Notes: generated by a model not told the origin, from the letters alone. A stretch of 7,162 nucleotides of DNA from Aquirhabdus sp. (GCA_030150595.1 JASLFQ010000176.1:1-7162); one strand, 5' to 3'. Shown: positions 1 to 7,111, numbered from the stretch's first letter. Translations and numbers: made by a program.

Positions 1-612
1 AATCGGTAAGGATAAATAATCGGCAGCAATTCTTACTTCCGTTTACGTTGCATCGTAAATAATCGTTGGTGCATAAATTAATTCTTCATCTTCATCTGAA
101 TGTTGTGGCTTTGGATAGCCAAACTTTACACGTTCAAGTGGAATTCTTCGTCCAATGAGCCAGCTCGCCAAACCGTGCCAAACCATCAGCATACTTTCAG
201 TAATATAGTGATCGACATCGCGATCTTGCGGAACATTCACACGGAGCCGTGCTTCATGTAAGTCGTGACTAATGCTCATCGACCAATCAGAACCAAATAA
301 ACCGTAAAACTGTTGTCCGCGTTCCAGCGCTTTTCCGAGCGTGCCTGCATGAATAATCAACTGACACATGGTGGCGAAAGTGCCTAAACGACGCGGCGTA
401 CTATCAAAACCAACATGTTCATCTTGAGTTGCTAACCAAAGTGCTTGGGCAAAACGTGTATATTGTTCAGGCGATACGCGCGCTTTTGGTTGTAAGAGTA
501 GTGCAGGGTCAATACCTGCTCGGCTCACCAGACTTTCAATATCCATATTCAGGCGGCGTGCACCATGAAGTGCAGCGTTAACAAAATGGATCGAGATTGT
601 TTTGCGATTCAT
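1..612 (-). pseudogene. AraC-family transcriptional regulator with arabinose-binding-like sensor domain, interrupted by an in-frame stop and cut by the window edge
   Basis: The first 189 codons (612 down to 46) match the N-terminal ligand-sensing half of AraC-family regulators of the Arabinose_bd type (PF12625). Hallmarks are RLGTFATMC at residues 75-83, the following IIHAGTLGKALERG stretch, WLIGRRIPLERVKFGYPKP at about 151-169, and APTIIYDA just before the stop. A TAA lies at 45-43. Reading on in the same frame gives TEVRIAADYLSLPI up to base 1, which is what this family has next (the usual form is like F-AADYL-LPL). The stop therefore interrupts a conserved stretch, and the DNA-binding helix-turn-helix domain would lie past the window edge. 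A single C-to-T change from CAA (Gln) would explain it, but a sequencing error is equally possible from one read-out. The start ATG at 612 has AGAAAGAG a few bases upstream as a weak ribosome site. The gene diverges from the racemase gene, so it may once have controlled it; that is inference. Confidence 0.8.
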
Positions 613-679
613 ACCTTACTCTTTCTTTAAATTTAAGAATAAACGTTTAGCGATTCATACTGAACAGAACTATGAATCG
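604..679. promoter_or_regulatory. Three copies of CGATTCATA in the regulator/racemase divergent spacer (probable operator)
   Basis: GCGATTCATAC occurs at 604-614 and again, identical over 11 bases, at 650-660. The reverse complement TATGAATCG sits at 671-679. Copies two and three form a perfect 9-bp inverted repeat around an 11-base centre. Copy one covers the start codon of the AraC-type gene, 46 bases from copy two. Between them lie two small perfect palindromes, TTAAATTTAA at 628-637 and AAACGTTT at 641-648. Direct plus inverted copies near a regulator's own start are what an autoregulated promoter would look like. The bound protein is unknown. Confidence 0.5.
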
Positions 680-775
680 GAACCTACGGGGCGTTAGGAT
701 AATGTTGAATACTACCAAATACCATGAGCATTTATATCATTGTAACGGGGTTTAAGTGTGTAATAGGCTGGAGTT

Positions 776-792
776 TTGGCTTAAATTGCCAA
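776..792. promoter_or_regulatory. Small dyad TTGGC-N7-GCCAA upstream of the racemase gene
   Basis: TTGGC at 776-780 is mirrored by GCCAA at 788-792 around seven A/T bases, about 40 bases before the racemase start codon. The place suits an operator or promoter-proximal site. Five-base arms are short enough to arise by chance, and no clear -35/-10 pair could be placed beside it. Confidence 0.2.
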
Positions 793-833
793 TTTTATGA
801 TATTCAAATACATTTAACGATTGGAATGAGTTT

Positions 834-1964
834 ATGAGTAGCACCCCAACAACGTTACTTTCTGGTTTAAAGATTCTCGATTTCTCGACACTTTTGCCAG
901 GGCCTTTTGCGACGTTAATGTTGGCAGATATGGGCGCTGATGTGATTCATATTGAATCGCCAAGTCGTATGGACTTAGTTCGTATTATGCCGCCGTATGC
1001 GGATGGCCAAGCGACGGCTCATGCTTATCTCAATCGCAATAAACGCTCAGTCGCTTTAGATCTTAAAGATCCAGAAAATATCAATAAAATAAAAGAACTG
1101 GTTGCTGAATACGACATTATTGTTGAGCAATTCAGACCGAATGTGATGGCGCGTTTGGGTTTGGATTATGAGACGTTAAGTAAGATCAATCCGCGTTTAA
1201 TTTATTGTTCAATCACAGGTTACGGTCAAACGGGTAGCTATAAAGATCGTGCGGGGCATGATATCAATTATATCTCTTTGTCTGGTATCGCTGGACATAG
1301 TGGACGTGCGAATGGCTTACCACCTGCAATGGGAATTCAGATTGCAGACGTGGCTGGCGGATCATTGCATGGTGTCATTGGTATACTGGCCGCAGTGATT
1401 GAGCGACATACCAGTGGTTTAGGTCAACATATTGATATTTCGATGACCGATTGCGTATTCACGATGAATACGATGGCTGGTGCTGCACAAGTTGCAGGTG
1501 GAGAAGCGCAAGCGCCTGAACAAGGGATGCTCAATGGCGGTACTTTCTATGATTATTATCAGACACAAGATGGACGTTTCCTGTCAATAGGTTCGCTTGA
1601 ACCACAGTTTTTGATGGGTTTGGCGCAAGCATTGGCATTACCAGATTTGGCGCGGTTGGGTTCATCTCTACAGCCTGAAGATCGCTCGACGGTTCGATCA
1701 ATGATTCGGGATGCGATTGCTGCACAACCACTTGAATACTGGAATCAGTTGTTTGCAGCTTTAGATGTCTGTGTAGAGCCTGTACTCAGTTTGGCGGAAG
1801 CGGTGGAATCCGAACTGGCGGAGCAACGCGGGTGGGTTGTAGATGTGCCTCTTGAGATTGGCAATGCTAAGACTCAAAAGCAGATTGCACATCCAATTAA
1901 GTTCTCGCGTAGCCAACCTGTTTATCGTTTTATTGGTAGAGCAGTTGGGGCTGATCAAGTTTGA
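834..1964 (+). CDS. Alpha-methylacyl-CoA racemase-like protein, CaiB/BaiF family
   Basis: The 376-residue product belongs to the CaiB/BaiF (class III CoA-transferase, CoA_transf_3) family. It has the N-terminal nucleotide/CoA-binding segment (LLPGPFATLMLADMGADV, residues 20-37), LNRNKRSVALDLK at about 66-78 and GYGQTG at 129-134. Three residues point to racemase rather than transferase. His142 in GHDINY, Asp172 in QIADVAGG and Glu256 in GSLEPQF line up with His126, Asp156 and Glu241 of the mycobacterial racemase MCR, at nearly the same spacing (offsets of 16, 16 and 15). Such enzymes interconvert (2R)- and (2S)-2-methylacyl-CoA thioesters so that branched chains can enter beta-oxidation; the real substrate here is unknown. 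Length is normal for the family. The ATG at 834 has GGAATGAG at 823-830 as a modest ribosome site. The gene is monocistronic, diverges from the broken AraC-type gene and ends at a shared hairpin terminator. Confidence 0.85.
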   Translation: MSSTPTTLLSGLKILDFSTLLPGPFATLMLADMGADVIHIESPSRMDLVRIMPPYADGQATAHAYLNRNKRSVALDLKDPENINKIKELVAEYDIIVEQFRPNVMARLGLDYETLSKINPRLIYCSITGYGQTGSYKDRAGHDINYISLSGIAGHSGRANGLPPAMGIQIADVAGGSLHGVIGILAAVIERHTSGLGQHIDISMTDCVFTMNTMAGAAQVAGGEAQAPEQGMLNGGTFYDYYQTQDGRFLSIGSLEPQFLMGLAQALALPDLARLGSSLQPEDRSTVRSMIRDAIAAQPLEYWNQLFAALDVCVEPVLSLAEAVESELAEQRGWVVDVPLEIGNAKTQKQIAHPIKFSRSQPVYRFIGRAVGADQV

Positions 1965-1985
1965 AAATGATTTGAAATAAGTAAT

Positions 1986-2023
1986 AAAAAAGCCTTCCTT
2001 AATGATTAAGAGAAGGCTTTTTT
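1986..2023. terminator. Bidirectional intrinsic terminator between the racemase gene and glnS
   Basis: AAAAAAGCCTTC at 1986-1997 pairs with GAAGGCTTTTTT at 2012-2023. The inner CTTAA (1998-2002) and TTAAG (2006-2010) extend the stem, leaving a 3-base loop and one unpaired A. The A and T tracts flank a GC core, so each strand reads as a hairpin followed by a run of T. It lies just after the racemase stop and just after the glnS stop on the other strand, so it can end both convergent transcripts. Confidence 0.9.
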
Positions 2024-2042
2024 ATTCACATCAATTTAGATA

Positions 2043-3779
2043 TTAGCCTTTCCAGCTATCTTTCAAATCCAAAATACGGTTAAACACTGGTTTTGCATTT
2101 GTGTGATCTTTTTCATCAGCAATGAAGTAGCCTTCACGTTCAAACTGGAAACGATCACCATTGTTTGCTTGCGCAAGTGATGGTTCAACAATCGCTTGCA
2201 GAATGGTTTGTGATCCAGCATTGACATTTTGCATGAAATCATCGCCTTCTTCAGGATCGGCGTGTGTAAATAAGCGATCATAAATCCGAATTTCGGCTGG
2301 AATCCCAGCACTTGCTGAAACCCATTGAATGACGCCTTTCACCTTACGACCTTCAGGATTTTTACCCAAAGTTTCAGGATCAATCGAGCATTTCAACTCA
2401 ATCACATTACCTTCAGCATCTTTAATCACTTCATCGCAGCGAATGACATACGCATGACGCAAGCGAACTTCGCCACCAGGAATAAGACGTTTAAAGCCTT
2501 TTGGCAGTTCTTCTTCAAAGTCAGCACGATCAATATAGATTTCTTGCGTCAGTGGAATCTCACGTTCACCTAGATCGACATTCGGATGACGTGCATGTTT
2601 TAGCGTCATTGCTTCTGGCAAGTTAGTCAACGTCACTTTCAATGGTCGTAAAACTGCCATGCCGCGTGGTGCAACATTTTCAATCGACTGACGAATACAG
2701 AATTCAAGCAAACCAACATCAACAACGCCATCATTTTTGCTCACGCCCGTACGTTGGCAGAAATCACGCAATCCTTCAGGCGTAAAGCCACGACGACGCA
2801 TGCCAGCAACAGTCGGCATCCGCGGATCATCCCAACCTGCAACAACGCCATCATCAACCAATTTTTTCAGCTTACGTTTACTGGTTAATGTGTAATCGAC
2901 GTTTAAGCGTGAAAATTCAATCTGACGTGGTTTGGCAGGTGTATTGACTTTGTCGATGACCCATTCATAGAACGGACGATGATCTTCAAACTCAAGCGTA
3001 CAGAGCGAATGCGTAATGCCTTCAATCGCGTCACCCAATGGATGCGCGTAGTCGTACATTGGGTAAATCACCCACTCATTGCCCGTTTGATGATGTTCGA
3101 CTTTCAAGATGCGATAAAGCACAGGATCGCGCATATGGACGTTCGGGCTTGCCATATCAATCTTAGCGCGCAATACAGCTGCACCAGCGTCAAACTCACC
3201 ATTTTTCATTTTGCTAAACAGTGCGAGATTTTCTTCAACGGTTTGATTACGATACGGTGAATTTGTGCCAGCTTGAGTAAAATCACCACGATTTAAGCGA
3301 ATCTCCTCAACGGTTTGCAAGTCAACATAAGCGTCACCTTGTTTGATGAGTTGTATTGCCCAATCGTACAGTTGACCAAAATAGCTCGATGCATGACGGA
3401 CTTCGCCATTCCAATTGAAGCCAAGCCATTTCACATCTTTTTCGATATTATCAATGTATTCCTGTTCTTCTGCGATTGGATTGGTGTCATCTAAACGTAG
3501 ATTACATAGACCGTTATTTTCAGTAGCGATACCAAAATTTAAGCAAATAGATTTCACATGACCCAAATGTAGATAGCCGTTCGGTTCAGGCGGGAAACGT
3601 GTCACGATTTGATGGTGTTTGCCAGTCGCTAAGTCATCAGCAACAATTGCGCGAATGAAATCCAAGCCTGCAGTCTGATCTTTTGCAGGTTGATCTTTGC
3701 CTTGTTGTTCTTGTTGACCATTTGCGGCTGAATTGTGAGGCGTAGCAGTGGTCGATTTAGGCAGATCAGTTGGATTCAT
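2043..3779 (-). CDS. glnS: Glutaminyl-tRNA synthetase (GlnRS)
   Basis: This cytoplasmic class I synthetase charges tRNA-Gln with glutamine using ATP. From the ATG at 3779 the protein has 578 residues. The Rossmann catalytic domain opens with [14 protein letters not shown] (HIGH motif HLGH at about 71-74), followed by [10 protein letters not shown]. The second ATP motif is TLTSKRK at about 297-303, where E. coli has [15 protein letters not shown] and RRRGFT follow, and then the beta-barrel anticodon-binding region, ending in FQFEREGYF and KPVFNR. It is longer than the 554-residue E. coli enzyme, mainly because of about 25-30 extra residues at the N terminus, rich in Q, K, T and A, before the conserved DFIR. 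The frame is also open to an ATG at 3788 and a TTG at 3800. None of the three has a good Shine-Dalgarno, so the exact start is uncertain; the ATG at 3779 is the conservative choice. The gene converges on the racemase gene and diverges from ppiB. Confidence 0.96.
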   Translation of the reverse strand: MNPTDLPKSTTATPHNSAANGQQEQQGKDQPAKDQTAGLDFIRAIVADDLATGKHHQIVTRFPPEPNGYLHLGHVKSICLNFGIATENNGLCNLRLDDTNPIAEEQEYIDNIEKDVKWLGFNWNGEVRHASSYFGQLYDWAIQLIKQGDAYVDLQTVEEIRLNRGDFTQAGTNSPYRNQTVEENLALFSKMKNGEFDAGAAVLRAKIDMASPNVHMRDPVLYRILKVEHHQTGNEWVIYPMYDYAHPLGDAIEGITHSLCTLEFEDHRPFYEWVIDKVNTPAKPRQIEFSRLNVDYTLTSKRKLKKLVDDGVVAGWDDPRMPTVAGMRRRGFTPEGLRDFCQRTGVSKNDGVVDVGLLEFCIRQSIENVAPRGMAVLRPLKVTLTNLPEAMTLKHARHPNVDLGEREIPLTQEIYIDRADFEEELPKGFKRLIPGGEVRLRHAYVIRCDEVIKDAEGNVIELKCSIDPETLGKNPEGRKVKGVIQWVSASAGIPAEIRIYDRLFTHADPEEGDDFMQNVNAGSQTILQAIVEPSLAQANNGDRFQFEREGYFIADEKDHTNAKPVFNRILDLKDSWKG

Positions 3780-3873
3780 AATACTCATAACTTTGAACAA
3801 AGAATAAAGGTAGCCCGTTACAAAAAACGCGGCGAGACAAAAAACATTAAGATAAAACTACAATGACATAAAA

Positions 3874-3982
3874 CGACGTACAGTGTATCGTCTATCCCTT
3901 GTCATGTGTGGTCTGCTTATATCTTGTGCAGACTGACGACTAAAATACAAAATAGCGATAAATAATTGCAAGTTTAGCTTGC
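3874..3982. other. glnS/ppiB divergent spacer with three short dyads
   Basis: The 250-odd bases between the two genes hold no convincing coding frame. Three inverted repeats can be read. GACGTAC at 3875-3881 pairs with GTA-T-CGTC at 3885-3892, with one bulged T and a 3-base loop. GTCTGC at 3911-3916 pairs with GCAGAC at 3928-3933 around 11 bases. GCAAG at 3968-3972 pairs with CTTGC at 3978-3982 around 5 bases. The promoters of both genes must lie somewhere here, but I could not pick a convincing -35/-10 pair. The dyads may be operators, leader hairpins or chance. ppiB has a good GGAG at 4036-4039, nine bases before its ATG. Confidence 0.3.
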
Positions 3983-4048
3983 TGCATAGTCTACCGTTTG
4001 ATTACTCTAGCCTCAACCAATCCCGACCTCTTTTTGGAGTAATAACAC

Positions 4049-4561
4049 ATGGATCATCCACAAGTTGCCTTTGATACCACCGCTGGTACGATCGTTATCG
4101 AATTGAATCAAGAAAAAGCACCAAAAACCGTTGCTAACTTCTTGGCTTATGTCAAAAGTGGTCATTATGATGGTACGATTTTTCATCGCGTGATCAAAGA
4201 TTTCATGATTCAAGGTGGTGGTTTTGATGAAAACTTCAATCAAAAACCTGCACCACAAACCGTAGAGAATGAAGCTGATAACGGTTTGAAAAACGAAGAA
4301 GGCACGATTGCGATGGCGCGTACTAGCGATCCGCAATCAGCAAGCGCACAGTTCTTTATCAATGCAAAGAACAACACTTTCCTGAACTTCACCAGCAAAA
4401 CACCACAAGGCTGGGGTTATGCAGTGTTCGGTAAAGTAGTTTCAGGCATGGATATTGTGAAGCAAATCGAAGGTGTTAAAACTTCAAACAAAGGCGGTCA
4501 TGGCGACGTACCTGTTGTAAACGTAGTAATCAACAAAGCACATTTGTTGGCAGCGCAATAA
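4049..4561 (+). CDS. ppiB: Cytoplasmic peptidyl-prolyl cis-trans isomerase, cyclophilin type (PpiB)
   Basis: The 170-residue cyclophilin catalyses cis-trans isomerisation of X-Pro bonds and assists protein folding. The active-site block FHRVIKDFMIQGG spans residues 45-57. It holds the catalytic Arg47 and pocket residues Phe52 and Gln55, equivalent to Arg55, Phe60 and Gln63 of human cyclophilin A. The second signature is GTIAMARTSDPQSASAQFFI (85-104), followed by FLNF where the human enzyme has its Trp121 region, and GYAVFGKVVSGMDIV near the end. There is no signal peptide, which favours the cytoplasmic PpiB form over periplasmic PpiA. Length is close to the 164 residues of E. coli PpiB. The start is supported by GGAG at 4036-4039. 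The gene looks monocistronic, since a strong terminator follows. Confidence 0.95.
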   Translation: MDHPQVAFDTTAGTIVIELNQEKAPKTVANFLAYVKSGHYDGTIFHRVIKDFMIQGGGFDENFNQKPAPQTVENEADNGLKNEEGTIAMARTSDPQSASAQFFINAKNNTFLNFTSKTPQGWGYAVFGKVVSGMDIVKQIEGVKTSNKGGHGDVPVVNVVINKAHLLAAQ

Positions 4562-4621
4562 TCTTCTTTGAGCCTAAATGCTTACAAAGATTGAATGCAG
4601 TATTTGCATCAGTTTTATATT

Positions 4622-4655
4622 AAAATAGGGCAGCCTTTGGGCTGCTTTATTTTTT
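4622..4655 (+). terminator. Intrinsic terminator after ppiB
   Basis: GCAGCC at 4630-4635 pairs with GGCTGC at 4640-4645 around a TTTG loop. AAAATAGG before the stem and TTTATTTT after it allow the stem to lengthen through two G-U pairs. A run of T follows to 4655. It ends ppiB transcription and implies that lpxH needs a promoter of its own in the roughly 60 bases that remain before its start; none stands out. A weaker ATGCA/TGCAT dyad lies just upstream, between the ppiB stop and this stem. Confidence 0.9.
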
Positions 4656-4717
4656 GTGTGTTAAAGAATATCAATACGTTGTTTTACGTCACATTACTTT
4701 GTTGAATCATCTCATTT

Positions 4718-5458
4718 ATGAAAACTCTTTTTATCTCTGATCTCCACCTTTCGAATGATCAACCGCGTTTAACCGAAGGTTTTCTGGCATTGCTTGCGCG
4801 TTATGGTACTGAAATTAGTACGTTATATATTCTCGGTGATTGGTTCGAGACGTGGGTGGGTGATGATGATGATGATCCTTGGCTCAAGCAAATTACAGAA
4901 CCGCTGAAAGCGTTGACAGCGCGCGGTGTTGCGGTTTGGGTACAACATGGTAATCGTGATTTTGCGATGGGTCAGGATTTCTTGGATCAGTTTGGTGGTC
5001 AGTTATTGCCTGAGCGCATTACCTTAGTTGAACACGGTTTGACGTTGCGGGTTGAGCATGGCGATGCGTTATGTTTATCTGATGAAGCCTATCAAGCCTT
5101 TCGTAAGATGAGTCGTAATCCTGACTGGCAAGCCAATATGCTGGCTCAACCTTTAGAGATGCGTCGTCAATTGGCTGCGATGATTCGTATGAAAAGCCAA
5201 ATGACCCATGCGAATAACTCCAACAATATCGTTGATGTTGATCTGAATGAAGTTGTACGTGTGATTGGTGATGCGGACGGCATGATCCATGGACATACAC
5301 ATCGTCCGATGGTGCATGAGTTGGTTGGTGAAGATGGGCAGGCCAAGCGTCGTTATGTGTTGGGTGATTGGCGCGTAGATGAAGCGACGAAAGCAGGCGA
5401 GGCGGTGATTGCTTGGTGGGATGAGGCTGGTTTGCGGTTGGAGACGTTTAGATTTTGA
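4718..5458 (+). CDS. lpxH: UDP-2,3-diacylglucosamine diphosphatase (LpxH)
   Basis: LpxH is a peripheral inner-membrane metallo-phosphoesterase. It cuts UDP-2,3-diacylglucosamine to lipid X and UMP, the fourth step of the Raetz pathway to lipid A. The 246 residues compare with 240 in E. coli. The calcineurin-like metal ligands are all present and almost co-numbered: Asp8 and His10 in SDLHL, Asp41 in GDWFE, Asn79 in GNRDF (with Arg80), His114 in EHGD, and His193 and His195 in HGHTHRP. An acidic run of five Asp follows the GDWFETWVG block. The N terminus MKTLFISDLHL matches the usual family start, which supports the ATG at 4718 despite the absence of a clear Shine-Dalgarno. The upstream terminator separates it from ppiB. 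No terminator is visible between it and the next plus-strand gene 53 bases on, so the two may share a transcript. Confidence 0.96.
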   Translation: MKTLFISDLHLSNDQPRLTEGFLALLARYGTEISTLYILGDWFETWVGDDDDDPWLKQITEPLKALTARGVAVWVQHGNRDFAMGQDFLDQFGGQLLPERITLVEHGLTLRVEHGDALCLSDEAYQAFRKMSRNPDWQANMLAQPLEMRRQLAAMIRMKSQMTHANNSNNIVDVDLNEVVRVIGDADGMIHGHTHRPMVHELVGEDGQAKRRYVLGDWRVDEATKAGEAVIAWWDEAGLRLETFRF

Positions 5459-5511
5459 ATATAGCCACGTGATAAATGTGTTGTGAGTTTCTGAGTTTGG
5501 AGAGAACTTAG

Positions 5512-6009
5512 TTGAATATCCAAATATTAGCTTCAAAATTGAAATTAAGCTTTCTTCCTATTTTAATGGTTGGTTTTGGTATATTTATACTTTTAGTTGG
5601 GCGCACTGTTATTCCTCAGTATTCACAACTTTCGCATGCTCATGGCATCATTTCACAATTAGAAATCTACAAAGGTGCGCGCTTTAGAATTGAGGGTGTT
5701 GATCGTAATTTTGATTATTCAGTCAATGCGCCGAATAGCTCTAATTTAGATAATATATTAAAATTATCAGCTAAGGAGGCAATTCCTATCGATATTTTAT
5801 ATGATAGTCATATGTTCAGGATACCTGCTACGGGTCAAGAGCGAAATTCTGTTTGGCAGTTTAGTTCTCAGGGGAAGATGATCCTGCCTTACAATGAAAT
5901 ATCTTCAGCAATTCATTTCTGGAACATCGTAGCGTTTTGGGTTGGAGTTATTTTTTGCTTTTTTGGTGTTCTGTTAGAATATTTTGTATTAAAAATACAG
6001 GCTAAGTAA
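5512..6009 (+). CDS. Hypothetical two-helix membrane protein, TTG start
   Basis: I do not recognise this 165-residue protein. It has a hydrophobic helix at about 12-30 (FLPILMVGFGIFILLVG), about 100 mainly polar residues, and a second helix at about 136-158 (WNIVAFWVGVIFCFFGVLL), ending in a short basic tail. With Lys9 and Lys11 before helix one and Lys161 and Lys165 after helix two, both ends should be cytoplasmic and the middle domain periplasmic. The central part (HGIISQLEIYKGARFRIEG) loosely recalls DUF3592-type membrane proteins, which I offer only as a guess. The start is TTG at 5512. It is backed by GGAGAG at 5499-5504 at seven bases' distance, better than any signal near the first internal ATG. 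Composition is more AT-rich than lpxH or nudC, which hints at an accessory origin. It may be read through from lpxH and meets a minus-strand gene tail to tail 23 bases on. Confidence 0.75.
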   Translation: MNIQILASKLKLSFLPILMVGFGIFILLVGRTVIPQYSQLSHAHGIISQLEIYKGARFRIEGVDRNFDYSVNAPNSSNLDNILKLSAKEAIPIDILYDSHMFRIPATGQERNSVWQFSSQGKMILPYNEISSAIHFWNIVAFWVGVIFCFFGVLLEYFVLKIQAK

Positions 6010-6032
6010 TGTTCAACGAGGGGCCGGAATTT

Positions 6033-6221
6033 TTAGTCACGCCAGCTTTTGATTATAGAAAACACTGCTAATACGAACGCAACGAAAAATAGAAAAAAAC
6101 CAATCAGCATCAATGCTGTATTTTTGATATACATTGAAAATAAAATAATGGGTATGACTATATAAACAGCGAATAGAAAAACATATATGTAGAGTTGTTT
6201 TCCAGTGATCTTCTTACTCAT
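6033..6221 (-). CDS. Small membrane protein of 62 residues, translationally coupled to nudC
   Basis: I do not recognise this protein. It is almost wholly hydrophobic, with helices at about 10-30 and 35-57 joined by a short YIKNTA turn. Lysines at 3, 4 and 8 and the KSWRD tail suggest that both ends face the cytoplasm, giving an inner-membrane hairpin. Its ATG at 6221 overlaps the nudC TGA as ATGA, with no separate Shine-Dalgarno, so translation is probably coupled to nudC. The short spacer to the convergent plus-strand gene holds no hairpin terminator. The DNA is AT-rich (about 35% G+C by hand count over 6061-6120). The tight overlap is the best argument that it is a real gene; the function is unknown. 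Confidence 0.65.
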   Translation of the reverse strand: MSKKITGKQLYIYVFLFAVYIVIPIILFSMYIKNTALMLIGFFLFFVAFVLAVFSIIKSWRD

Positions 6222-7054
6222 GCTTTTACGTTAATAATCTGATCAATCATCCAACTCGCAATCGATCCTGTCGGTGGTAATAACGGCAACTGATCAAATG
6301 GATAAAAGGCCGCTTCGGCAATCTCATCTTCTTGCAAGACTAATTCACCACCCGCATATTCCGCCTGAAACCCAATCATCAGATTAGATGGAAATGGCCA
6401 AGGCTGGCTGCCCATGTAGCGGATATTTTTAATATCAATTCCAACTTCTTCTTTTACTTCACGCGCCACAGCGCTTTCCAACGTTTCGCCAACTTCCACA
6501 AAACCTGCAATCAAACTAAACATAGGGATTGGAAAGCGTGGTGATCTTGCGAGGAGGATACTGGGTTTGGCTTCATCATGTCTTGTAATCACGACGATCA
6601 CGCAAGGTTGAAGGCGTGGATACTGCGTGTAATCACAGGCAGGGCAGACCATCGCATATTCGATGGAATGTCGGAATGTTTTTGCGCCACAACGACTACA
6701 AAAGAAATGACTACGCTGCCAAAGTTGCAACTGGATAGCACGAGAAGCATGTTCAAATTCGCGCGTCGTCCAACGCGTCAATAAATGACGTAAAAGCGTC
6801 AGTTTGAATCCGTTGACTTCATATTCAGCGTGCACTTCACGAGTGAAATAGCGATACTCTTCGGTTTCTGCAACCAACAAATCACCAGATTGAATCTCTG
6901 TTAAATCAGGTAGGCGACCTTCTTCGTCCACAACAATTGCGTTTTCGTGAATGAAGAGACCTTTCATAGGTTTTTCTGGAGGAGTGTTTTGGTCTGTGCT
7001 TTGGTTTAATTTGGGATTTAAAGTGCTGATTGCCAAAACTGAAATATCCTTCAA
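6218..7054 (-). CDS. nudC: NAD(H) pyrophosphatase / NAD-capped RNA decapping Nudix hydrolase (NudC)
   Basis: NudC splits NADH or NAD to NMN(H) and AMP, and in E. coli it also removes NAD caps from RNA 5' ends. The 278 residues compare with 257 in E. coli. The zinc ribbon has its four cysteines in CSRC (119 and 122) and CPAC (137 and 140). The Nudix box from Gly184 to Ile206 fits GX5EX7REUXEEXGU exactly, with Glu190, Arg198, Glu199, Glu202 and Glu203. The NADH-pyrophosphatase signature SQPWPFP follows at 216-222. The N-terminal domain (to about residue 110) is divergent, as is usual in this family. The start is uncertain. TTG at 7054 is the first start codon after an upstream in-frame TAA and has no Shine-Dalgarno; the next in-frame ATG is at 6967, giving 249 residues. 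The LAISTLNP stretch before that ATG looks like protein, so the longer form is preferred. The stop overlaps the downstream small membrane gene. Confidence 0.93.
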   Translation of the reverse strand: MKDISVLAISTLNPKLNQSTDQNTPPEKPMKGLFIHENAIVVDEEGRLPDLTEIQSGDLLVAETEEYRYFTREVHAEYEVNGFKLTLLRHLLTRWTTREFEHASRAIQLQLWQRSHFFCSRCGAKTFRHSIEYAMVCPACDYTQYPRLQPCVIVVITRHDEAKPSILLARSPRFPIPMFSLIAGFVEVGETLESAVAREVKEEVGIDIKNIRYMGSQPWPFPSNLMIGFQAEYAGGELVLQEDEIAEAAFYPFDQLPLLPPTGSIASWMIDQIINVKA

Positions 7055-7111
7055 GCGAGATGAAGCAAATACATTACTTTAAAAATAATAGGATGAGGCG
7101 TGAGTTTTGTT

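Noticed and set aside
43..45. Programmed readthrough or recoding of the TAA in the AraC-type gene
   Set aside because: TAA is the least leaky stop, no recoding structure is evident, and a simple nonsense mutation or sequence error explains the data better.
651..679. Inverted repeat as an intrinsic terminator
   Set aside because: Its core is not GC-rich, no T run follows on either strand, and it lies upstream of both genes rather than after one.
1531..1958. Minus-strand open frames of about 65 residues inside the racemase gene
   Set aside because: They lie wholly within a well-supported gene on the other strand, have no ribosome site and resemble no protein family.
2063..3260. Open frames of 80-93 residues on both strands inside glnS
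   Set aside because: They are alternative-frame readings of a conserved synthetase gene, with no independent support.
4588..4610. ATGCA/TGCAT hairpin after ppiB
   Set aside because: The arms are only five bases with low GC content, and a much stronger terminator follows directly.
4660..4717. Possible lpxH promoter
   Set aside because: The only readable hexamer pair (TTGTTT and TTGAAT) would place the transcript start almost on the ATG, and the match is poor.
5019..5536. Minus-strand open frames of 93 and 127 residues over lpxH
   Set aside because: They run antisense to intact LpxH with all metal ligands and have no plausible domain or start signal.
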